NCBI RefSeq assembly: GCF_046630445.1
Contig: NC_092341.1
Coordinates: 221,028,001 to 221,092,000 of the forward strand
DNA: 64,000 nucleotides
Reading direction: 5' to 3'
Origin: Rutidosis leptorrhynchoides
Taxonomy: Eukaryota > Streptophyta > Magnoliopsida > Asterales > Asteraceae
Below, piece by piece: positions 36,617 through 48,100 of the stretch (positions within the stretch are counted from its first letter, which is position 1; each line of letters starts with the position of its first letter). Under the pieces are notes generated by a model, which did not search any database, had not been told where the DNA came from, and was given only the letters and a program-made list of their open reading frames with translations. The position numbers and the translations under genes are program-made.

Positions 36617-38084
36617 TACTTTACTCTTCTTGATAATACTTTCAATTTCAATTTTTAACGACAGTCAAACTCTTCCCTTGGCACTTTTGAGACCGTCGAT
36701 AGCCATGTTTTTAGAATCTTAGTGAAGGCCTCAATATTAGAATCACCGTGTCACCGTCATCCACTGCCCTCACCATCCCACCTTCGCCTGCGCCCTGTGT
36801 ACCACGTGCTACCACTAAGATGTTGTTACCACTAAAAATGTTGTTTAGTCTGCTATACGTTGAGTTTTTAGCCATATGTTACCTTTTTAGAATTAGACTT
36901 AATGTTGGTCTTTTTTTCTAGAACGGCAAAGCCAAAAGTTGTAGGCTATTGGCACGGGCGAAATTAAGATTTTATATGTTGGTGGCACAAAATAATAGCT
37001 AAACATATCGGACTCGTTAAAAATTCTTTGTCACAAGCTATGATCCAGTATAAACATGAAAAAGACAACTAACAATTTAACAAAAATGTCTCTTACTATC
37101 TTCCTTTTATTTGAAATGACTTATAACTATCTCACCTTTTATTTGAAATGACTCGGAACTCTCTCATTCGTAACAGCAAGTAAGAGTACTTGCACTTCTC
37201 AAGTATAACAAGTAAAACCTATATTTACCCGTTTACATGAGTCATCAACCATATCTCATTAGATTATTCCTAACCTTGACTGTGATGTTATGTTAGAGTC
37301 GGATTGTGCACTTTTCAGTGAAAAAGTGAATTTTTGACTGTGACTGTATTTGACATTCGTTAACCCAAAATGTGAGTTTTTGTGTCAAATATTTGAAGAG
37401 TGATGTGGTAAAATCTGATTGGAAATTAAGTATGAAAAAATAAATTAAATAAATATATTAAAAAGGTCTTAAATTTTGATTGGTCAAAACCAATCTCGCG
37501 CTCCAAAACCATTCCGTCAACATTTTAACTCACGCCCCACTCTGTCAATTTTTTACGCCCGGTTAGGGGCGTCACTTTCCGTCAAATGGCGATACATCAT
37601 CTCACGCCCTCGATTTCACGCACGACGGGTTAGGATGAGTCTTATTGAAAATACTTAACTTATAATACTCATGGTATTAAAATAAAGGAGTTAAAATAAA
37701 AAATAAAGATGATATAATAATAAACTTAAATGATTTGAGATCGATAATAACTACGGAGTACTCCATCAGATAGTTCGGTATGAGATGATAAAAATATATT
37801 TATTGTATTACATGTTGAGAAGGTACATTTATTAGAAAAACAAGGTTGAAAAAGACGCGAGACTGGGTCGAGACGGTAGAACCTTAAAACGTCGCAATGG
37901 AAAAAACAGAGTCGAGACGGATGTTGACCAACATTGATTTTATTATATATATTTCAAACATAAATATTTCAAAGTAAACATAGATATTTGTTTTTAGTTT
38001 GACATGTTTATTTTTGAAATTTATTTTAAAAGTCAACGTTGGTAAATATCCGTCTTTGTTGACCGTGTTGGTATAATGAAAGAA

Positions 38085-38255
38085 AATATAGTATAATGAA
38101 AGAAAACTTGATATCGAACACGGGACGAAGCGTATAAAATTCTTGATCCTTTTCAACTGAGCTGAACATGCCATTTGTATATTTCATCATTAGATCATAT
38201 ATATTTAATAGCAACTTGACGGGTGGCATGTGTCACCACTACGCCACTGGCTCTT
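38085..38255 (-). mobile_element. tRNA-derived SINE-like element
   Basis: On the minus strand an A-box-like CAGCTCAGTTG (about 38160) is followed about 40 bases later by a B-box-like GTTCGATATC (about 38115) and a T/A-rich tail with TTTCTTTCATTATAC twice. A second A-box-like GTGGCGTAGTGG lies upstream near 38246. The spacing fits Pol III promoters of tRNA-derived SINEs. Confidence 0.45.
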
Positions 38256-39116
38256 GGGATTTAATTTGAGTCTACATTAGATATTCTCGAGTCTCAACCA
38301 ACAAACTACCTCTTGAAGTGAACTTATAGTACGTATATTTATTAGAAAGGGCAAGTTATAGTCTTTTTAAAAACGAAAATGAACTTATTGGTATCTATAT
38401 TTAAACCTTTGTTGGACTTTTATTACCCTTTTTCCGGAACTAAACATTTCGTACACATTTCGAACAATGGTTTTGTTTGTTTCAGTAAACGTTAAAAGCA
38501 TGGCTGGTCCCGAGAATTTAAGGGCTTAGAACGAGGTAAAAAAAAGCTTTTAGACTCTAATGAATTATATTATATAAACAATTTAAAAAAAAGCCCTTTC
38601 GACGTTGCTAGGATGCTATCATACTAGTAGACTTTGGATCCACCATTCCACCCATTTCCACAACCCGTGAACACCTTACTGGACTTTGGATCATAGGCAA
38701 TGTCCTCAATTCCAATTAACTGACCCGACCCTATGCCATTTTATACTGTTTAGTACTGGCTCAAGTTTGACCTTATGGATTAATGTCCCAACACATTAAT
38801 TGGCCTCTATAAATCAATCTAACGGCCAATTGGTTGCTCATTTTATTACCATTGATTCGAACCATGCATCGAATCAGGACCACGCCAGATGATGCCAGTC
38901 CATGGCTGTCATGGTCACCACATAGTCAGCCCAAAGTGTTGCTCTAAGGAAGATGATAGTTCTTTCACTAATGGGTCAAAACAAGTTTAAATACCACAAA
39001 CTGAATTTCAAACATATCTAGAAGAAAACAAATGACACACTGACAAGTTCCACAGTACTTACATTTTACTCTTTTAGTTGCTTAATAAACTGTTTTAAAC
39101 TATACCTGTAAACTAT

Positions 39117-42100
39117 TTATGAACTTAAGAAAGAGTCAACTCTGATATTAGTCGATCTCGAAAGAAACTTCATGCAAATTGGAGGATTAACACCAGCCAA
39201 AGCAAGTATAGAACTCGGTAAAGTCCAAATTCCATCACCACAAATCAAACCCGAAGCAACCGCAGGCCCAAAAGCAGCTGCTTTCGCTTTATTAATCTTC
39301 GACCAAATGAACAAGATCAAACTTCCAACGCACATATCAATAGCGAAATAACCACCTATGTAAAAAGGTATCGCCATTGCCATAGGAATCGGAATGAATC
39401 TCGCTCGGTTTTTACCAACCGCATCCCTAATCCCGTTCACAAAAATCGCAAACGCAAAGAATATGTAACAAAGCATAAGGCATTTATCGGGTAATGCCGA
39501 AAAGCCTTCGACCCCTAAAATGGCCATGTTTCGGTACACGAGCGCGTACGGTGCGGGGTATTCCGAACCCGGGACACCAAGATCGTTAAACGCTTTGTAA
39601 AAAAGCCAGAAAACGCAAGGTGAGATGACGCAGCCCATTGCGGTCCCAATCACTTGGCTAACAAACATGGACCGAGGTGAAGCTAAAGTCATGTAACCGG
39701 TTTTGAAATCTTGCATTAAGTCGGAAGCGGTCGAGACTATATTCATCATGACCCCACAAGCGGCTAGCCCGGCTAGAACACCCCCGTTTGAACCACTGGC
39801 CCACGCACCGATAATAAAGATGGCTAGCTTTCCATATGTTGATGCTAAAGACCAGTCGGTGAGCCCACACCCGTATGCATTACAAAAGGCTAACGCAGGG
39901 GCAAAAACGTAAATAGCAGCTATGTAGTACCATTTGAGTTGATGGAAGATGTGGGGAAGAGTAGCGGCGGATATAATAGCAATGGTTAGGTAACCGACGA
40001 TTGCGATCCACATAGGGATTTGATCCTTGAGAAATAGGCGAGTGCGTTTTTGTTCATCGTACGATAGTGATGGTAGATCAGGTGATGAATTACTGGTAAC
40101 GGGGATATCTTTTTGGATTTTTTGATTATTAAATTGGTGATATAAGCCGAATAATGTGATACCAAGGACTTTTATGAAGTTGTAGAGTCCGTCACCTAAA
40201 ATCATTGCGATACCGATGAATACCTGCAATTACATTAAGTTAGACAAATTTGTAACTCGGTATACAGATTTTTTTTTTAAAAAAAAAAAAAAAAAAAACA
40301 AACTTGGTATACAGATGTAAGTAGAAACACAGAAAATTACCCTGTAGCCTTGCAAGCCATGAAGACTACTTGATTTGAGATTTGCAGGATACCAATCACC
40401 TTTTTTTTCGTTTATGAGTGGCCACATTATACCCCATGAAAGAATTGCGCCCACGAGTAATGAGACATTGATCAGATACGGACAGATCATGCCAACACCG
40501 ACGTATGTTGCTGAGAAGTCGAAATAAAACCTGGTATCGGACAGAGAAACAATGCTAATTGATAAGAAACAAATTATATATACAACTATATTGAATTAAT
40601 GGTAATGCAAAAGTACATGAAATTTATCAAGACAACATCGATTCATATCCGAGTATAGTTACACGGTACGATCAGCCCAGATACATCACTTATGACTTGA
40701 AGATTTACAATATAAAATAAAATAAAATATAATTTTTCTAACGACAGCCTTTAAGGTTGTTGTTAAGGTGCATTTATTTAATGTGTTGTTTAAAGTAGTT
40801 AATGTTGACTTTTACATGACCGTATTAAAAGATACAATTGTTTTTTGCACCTTAACGACAGCCACCTGGCTGTTCTAAAAAAAAAAAAAAATCCAAAAAT
40901 AAAATAAATAAGTAATCAGCAAGCTTACTTATTTTCAAAAGCCTTAAGACCGAGAGTCGGGAAGCTAGCAAATCCACAGTCATCTCCACCCGTAAAGAAC
41001 CACTGAAAGAACCCCCATAAGAAACTGAAGGAGAAGAATTTTCCTAAAGCTCTTACTTGTTTTCTGTAAAACGACAATGATCGATAAATTAGACGATGAA
41101 GTTGTAGGCGAAATATTTATTCGACTTATAATAACGACGGTTATAGTGGGTTTACTTGGCTAGTTTGGCTCCTTGGGGAGTATGAAAACTGTTTATCAGG
41201 TGAGCAGTTGCTGTGCCGCTTGGATATATCAGTTTGAAGTCGATAATCATAATCTGCAACACAATATCATAAAAATTAATAAAGAAGAGAAAAAGAAAGA
41301 CGATAAACTTAAATATGGAGATTTATATACATACCTTACGAAGAGGAACGACGGAAAAGAGTCCAAGGAAACTAACAACGAAAAGAAAAGCAATCATCCA
41401 ACTCAAAGACGGGTTCTTCGTGTTCAATGCTGAGTTTTCTTCGTTTGATTGTTTCGCAATCACTTCACTCATACCAAATAAGTAACTACCAAACCCTCCT
41501 GAAAAAGGCACAATATTTAATTTGGTCATATTTCATCAACAGCTTTGAAGTCCAAGTTTCAACGAAATCATCATTGCAAGGTCGATATACCCAAAAATCA
41601 GAACATAAAAGAACAGAATTAGCTTTCACAAGTAGTACATTTTGCTAGCTGTAGAAGAATTATAAGATTGGTGTGAGTGTTGTTGGGGTGACCTTCACCC
41701 CTTTCCCACATCGGTTGGAGAGGCAAAAACAAAGGCCCTTATATGTGGCTTGATACCTCTTCCTCACAGGACGCGTTTTAAACCCGTGAGGGCAGTTGAG
41801 TCGCTGGTGGCTCGCTGTTCCCAAAGCGGACAATATTCTGTGGTGGTCCTGGCTTCTGTCTCCGTTGCCATCAACTGGTATCAGAGTCGGGGTTACCACA
41901 CCGATGTTGGGGGGGGATTGTTGGGGTGACCTTCACCCCTTTCCCACATCGGTTGGAGAGGCAAAAACAAAGGCCCTTATATGTGGCTTGATACCTCTTC
42001 CTCACAGGACGCGTTTTAAACCCGTGAGGGCAGTTGAGTCGCTGGTGGCTCGCTGTTCCCAAAGCATATTGCTTTTCTTCACGGTGATTTGGATAAGGAA

Positions 42101-45100
42101 ATCTACATGATGCAACCTGAAGGTTTTCGGGTTAAGGGTAAAGAAAATTATGTTTGTAGACTTCAGAAAAGTTTATATGGGTTGAAGCAAGCACCGAGAC
42201 AGTGGTATAAGAAGTTTGAGTCGGTTATAGGAAAGCAAGGCTACCGAAAGACAACTTCAGATCATTGTGTTTTCTTTTAGAGGTTTGGTGATGATGATTT
42301 CATCATATTGTTGTTATACGTTGATGATATGTTGATTGTTGGTAAAAATATTAAAAGAATTGCGCAGTTGAAGCGAGAATTGAGCAAGTCTTTTGCTATG
42401 AAAGACTTGGGGCCAGCAAAACAGATTCTTGGCATTCGGATTTCTAGAGATAGAGGTGCTAAGACGTTACATATATCACAAGAGCAATACATTGAAAAGG
42501 TGCTTAGTAGGTTCAACATGAAGAATGCTAAAGTGGTTAGTTCCCCTCTTACTACAAACTTTAAGCTAACAGAAAGAGATTGTCCTACTTCAAAGGAGGA
42601 TGTTGAGGAGATGGATAAAGTTCCATATGCTTCGGCGGTTGGTAGCTTGATGTATGCTATGGTGTGTACTAGGCCTGATATAGCTCATGCGGTAAGTGTT
42701 GTTAGTCGGTTTATGTCAAATCCGAGTAAGAAGCATTGGGAAGCGGTTAAATGGATTATGAGATACTTACGAGGTACTTCAAAGTTAGGTATCACATTCG
42801 GAAATGGAGAGCCGGTGCTTGTTGGTTATACAGACTCAGATATGGCAGGAAACAAAGATAACATGAAATCCACTTATGGATATTTGATGACTTTCGCAGG
42901 GGGAGCAGTTTCATGGCAATCAAGGTTACAAAAGTGTGTTGCATGGTCTACAACCGAGGCTGAGTATATGGCAGCAACAGAAGCGTGCAAAGAACTATTG
43001 TGGATGAAAAGGTTTCTACAAGATCTTGGGTTTAAGCAATCACGATATGTGGTTCTTTGTGATAATGAGAGTGCGATTCATTTGGCTAGAAATTCTATGT
43101 ATCATAAGCGGACAAAACATATAGATGTGCGGTATCATTGGATTAGAGAACGTCTTGAAGATGGTTCGTTTGAACTTGATAAAGTTCATACCGATGATAA
43201 TGGTTCCGACATGTTCACAAAGGCTTTAGCAAGTGAGAAGCTCAAGGTATGTTGCTCGATCGCTGGGATGGCGATTCCTTCCTCATAATTGGAAAGGGGG
43301 AGATTTGTTGGGTTATTGGTTTCCAATTAATGTGAAAGGCCCAAGCCCAACAAAATAGGCCCAAGATGAAGTTTGACTTGGTCAACATCTGGGTGCATTA
43401 TTTGAATCAGTTGTGTGCAGCTGTTCTTTGATCTATCAAGAGGGAGAGAGATCAAAAAGTAATCAAAAAAAGGAGAGAAACCTCAAATTCCCGTTTTTAT
43501 GTACAGCAGCTCAGAAAAGAGACGATCCCCAGAGATCCGACCGTTGAATCTTCTCCAATTTTGGACTGTGTCTTCTTGACATCAGTGCCAAGGTTTTCAA
43601 CCGTTGAATTCGTCTAAAAAGGTCTGTAGCTCGTATTTTCGCTGCTGGAACAGTAGCAGTTTTTGGGGTAGTGTTGTTCATCTTTTGTCTTTAATTTCTT
43701 CATATACTTGTTGATTATTGTTGTTCAAGAGTATGATGATGTTGTATACCTCTAGTTGAGCTAGAGAAGGATTATTGTATTGCTCTCTTGTTGATGATAG
43801 TGGAACATTAAGTGGCTTACGAGTCCCGTGGTTTTTACTCTCGATTTTGAGAGGTTTTCCACGTAAAAAGTCTCGTGTGTATTGTGTGTGCTCAATTATT
43901 TTGTATTTGCTGATTTGGGACAGAATTGGGGCTGATTTGTGGTGATTGTGGTATACCTTATTTGTTAGTTTTCTCACAGGTTCATATGGGTCGGGAAATG
44001 CTTGTCAAACGGATGTTTGTGTAACACCCGAATATTTCATATGCGAGAATATATATATATGTACATATGTATGTATATACAGTGGAGATATTTAGATATA
44101 CATGTGTATATGGTTCGGGTTGCGTATGAATTCATGTATATATATAGTTGGAACGAGAGATACGCGGTGTACGATAGTGTACGTTGCATGTACGCGTGGG
44201 AATATGCGTATATAAGGTGGTGGTTACGCATGCATGCAAGATTATTGGTAAGGGTTCGTTCTAGGGTCTTCTAGAAGGGTTTGCTTGCATAAATAAGTCG
44301 GGATTGGAGCGTACGAGTGGAATTATGAGACGGGGACTTGGTTAGACGAAAATGGAAGAAAATGTGTTGTGGGTCGCGCCGCGAAGGCTGTGGTCGCGCC
44401 GCGATGATTAAGAGCAAAACTGGATCAGAACACTAGTAATTTGAAGCACCAGCTGCAGCACGTTGTCGCGCCGCGACAAGTAGGGTCGTGCCGCGACCAG
44501 CCTGGTTCCAGACCCGATTTTCAGCTTTAAATGGGGTGTGTTCAGGGGTAAAACCGTCATTTCGCATATGGATCAGTTTGTGGGATAAATCTCAGCCACC
44601 CATCTCATTCATTTCATTTCCTTTTTCATTTTTCTTCCATTTATTCTCTCAAAACATAAATCCTCTTTGGATTCAAGTGAAGATTTGGGGTTCAAGACTT
44701 GTGATTCGATCTTTGGCGTAGTTGGAAAGTGTGTTCTCCTCGTTCTGGGCTACGTGGTGATACTAGTGGTAAGCTCTAACTCCGAAATTCGTTTTTGTGT
44801 TCATCATTCAAATTTAGGGCTTTTGATTGTATGATTCTTAGATGGAACCCATTTAGTTGTTAATTGGAGATTAACACCAATATTCGGGTTTATGGTTGTT
44901 ATTGGCGGTTTTGTGTTTAGTGTGCAAGTTTATGCTTGTAAAACTTGTAAATGGTGAGATTTTGACTTAATTGGTTAAAATTAGGGTTTTGGTGTCAAAA
45001 TGGGTGAGACATGTGTTTAACACTTGTGTTTGGGTTTACTTGGCATATTAGGACCATTTTCACCCGTGTTAGTAATTATTGGTTAGTTTGGGCGCGTTTT

Positions 45101-48100
45101 GTGCTTGGAAGTGCATTTGGGTCAAAATGGCACTAAGTGTCGAATTGGGTTGGTTTGTAAGTCAACTCTAATTGTGTATTGTTGTATTTGTGATAATGGA
45201 ATAGGTACTTTCCATTGACGAGTCGCGGATTACTTGGAAGCATTCATCAAGGCGACAATGTGAGTGTTAATATCCTATATGCATATGTATGTGTAGGATG
45301 GGTGCGGGTCGGGTGAAGGGGTTCGCGGTTATAGAGCTCACTTCTCATATAGGTGGAATTGTTGGACTTGTGTATAGGTCCAATTGGCACGGTTGTGCGT
45401 TTTGGTTGACTACCTTTGACGAGGTGCACACTTTGGGTGTACGTTATCACATGGGCGTGTGATGTGGATTATATAACCCCAATGGCGAAGGGTTAATTTT
45501 GTGAGTGGAATAATTATGCGTGAACGTATATAATGTATTTATTTGTGTGGTATGAATGTGGAAGTGTCGCGGTGTTCAAGACACCACATTCTAGGTAACG
45601 AGTAGTATTGTCGCGGTGCTTAAGACACTACTCCTTGTGTAATTGACTTGTGGGATTGTCGCGGTGTTTAAGACACCACAATGTCGTGAGAGTGGAAGTG
45701 TCGCGGTGTTCAAGACACCACTCATTGTATTGAATGAAGTGTGGATTCGTCGCGGTGTTTAAGACGCCACATTGTTGTAAGGGTGAGTTAGTCGCGGTGT
45801 TTAAGACATCACCCGGGGGACTAGTGATTACGCGGTGTATAAGTAACACTAGTGGATGTTATGAACTCCAACGGACTTACATGTACCGTTCTCTTGTATA
45901 CTTGGTTAACCATGGTTATTGTGTTGTAAGCGTAAGCAAATTATGTTATTCGAGATATATATACATATGTATATTGTATACATATAATGTTGTATTGTCG
46001 TGTTGTAGCTAACCCTCCGGGTGTAGCTTATTGGCATTGTTCACATCGTTGTTGGCAAACTTATATTTTGTTGATGTATCTTTAGCTCATTGCTTAGTGA
46101 TCTTACGGTATGCTTAGACTAGCTTGCCTTTATGTTTGGATGCTCCGGTATGCGGTATTTGCTATTTTGTGGCGTGTCCATTTTATGCATATATATGTAT
46201 GTAGTATATTCTCACTCACTAAGCGTTAGCTTACCCTCTCGTTGTTGATATTTTTATAGGTTCGCATGCTTGGCGGCTCGGGTAAGCTTGGGGATTAGAG
46301 ATCTCGGCTAGGTTGCTTTAGAAGATCTTGCTTTTGGACTCGATTAGGATTTGGGTAGCGTAGTCCCAAATCACCATGCTCGGTTTGGTGTAAACGTAAC
46401 TAGTCGGGTCATAATGATTATAACCGGTTTACGATTTAATTAATGAACCATTGTATTAAGGAGTTTAAATTATTAATGTATGTTTTAAGTTCGATGAACT
46501 TACCTTGATAACAAATACGTTTTGGAATATGTGTAATGGGACCTAAAGTATTATTTAACGCGTATTAAAAGGAAAAATTTTTATGGGCCGGTTTTAATAC
46601 GGGTTGGGTTGTTTCAAGTGGTATCAGAGCATGGTCTAAGGGATTTAGGTGACTTGAGATAGGTGCCTAGACTTAGACTTTTGTGTGTGCTTAATTTGTT
46701 GCGGGACTTGTAGGAGTACGGGTCGGAATAGGTTATAGTTAGTGCCTTGTTTGTAGGTGGACTAACGTTTATATTAGTAATGCGGATATTATTAATATAT
46801 TATTGTGTTGTGATAATAATTCTTGCGGGTGCTTATATCGCGTAGAATTTGCGTTGTGTTGGTTTATATCATCGAGCGAAGCGGTCGTTGTACTAACGAG
46901 TCGATACGGCGTGTGTGCGTAATAAGGACTTGCAAACCTTATTACGGGTGCAAATCGTGTCAAACAAGTGATGTACGACGGGTGTTGAGCAAGATGGGGC
47001 GGTGTTGTGCGTATGGTGTTATACGTTCGTGGACTAATCATTTTGCATTCTTTAGAATGGCGACGCGAAACGAGATCGAGACGAATGACGAAGAGTTTAA
47101 TACTAGAGTTGCGGCCGCCGTTGCGGAGCAAATGAGTGCGTTGGATGAAAGAATGGATAGGAGGTATTCCAAATTTCGGGGTAGTAGTGAAATGGAGCGT
47201 TGTCTTAAGGGCTTCATGAGGACTAAACCCCCGATGTACGATGGAAAACCGGATCCTTTGGTAAGCACAACTTGGATCTCGGATGTCGAAGGGTGTTTTC
47301 GTACTATTGAATGCCCTCCTGAGAAGAGGACAAGACTCGCTACTAGTTTGTTGCGGGATAGGGCAAAGGATTGGTTGGATGGTAAGATTGATCTTATCGG
47401 AGGTGAACCGTTTATGGCGTTATCGTAGGACGAGTTTAAGAAGGAATTCTTTGAGGAATTCCGAACTTCAGCCGATTTATCGGAAATGCGTAATGAGTTG
47501 CGAAATTTGCAACAGGGTTCTATGGATTTGAATACTCTCAAGACGACCTTTATGGCGAAGGCTCATTTTTGCCCGGAGTATTTGGGGAATGATAATTTGT
47601 TGATGCAAGATTTCTATCGAACCTTGAATGATGACTTGAAGAATAAGATTAGCCGGGGTTACGCGAAATCGTTTGCGGAATTATTCGCCGTGGCTAGAGG
47701 TTTCGAGTCGTATACGCGATCAAAGATTGGTGAACCTTCAAGTGAGAGAAGGGTTGTTTCGTATGGTGCTCCTAGTAAGAGGACTAAGTGTAGCGACCCC
47801 GACAAATCGTCAAGTGACGGCGTCGGCTACGTGGGTCCCATTACCTGATTATAAGTCTTTAAGATAACGTTTGACCAAAATATATCGCCTTCATTTCAAA
47901 ATAAAGATTGTTTCAAAGTATACAAGAATTGTTCAACCAAAAGTTAAGTTACAACGTTATAAGTACGATTGAAATCTAGGCGACACGGTTTAAAGTAAAG
48001 TCAAAAGACGCTCCATGAAATGCATGTATACTCGACATCGGATGCAAGTATCAAATAGTAAGCGGAAGCATGTTTCACATATCGTGCAAGACCTGAGAAA

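Larger units (their letters stand above)
36180..39116. other. Intergenic DNA with small repeats
   Basis: AT-rich, no host coding region recognised. It contains the MITE at 36450-36616 and the SINE-like segment at 38085-38255, listed separately. A TACGGAGTACTCCAT palindrome near 37753 is a possible remnant of a Stowaway end. Confidence 0.5.
44020..46616 (+). repeat. 5' LTR of the gag-only element
   Basis: 2597 bp, TG...CA ends. A TATA-like GCATAAATAAG lies near 44288 and a pyrimidine-rich likely start region at 44590-44660, so most of the LTR would be transcribed. It carries GTCGCGCCGCGAC palindromes (44373-44497) and the seven-hairpin array (45554-45853). Confidence 0.85.

Noticed and set aside
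44002-44274. 90-codon plus-strand ORF rich in Tyr
   Set aside because: Crosses the LTR boundary; composed of TATA-rich LTR sequence.
45554-45853. CRISPR-like or integron attC-like array
   Set aside because: Constant core with variable parts recalls CRISPR, but the variable parts pair with each other in each unit, the DNA is a plant LTR and no cas or integrase genes are near.
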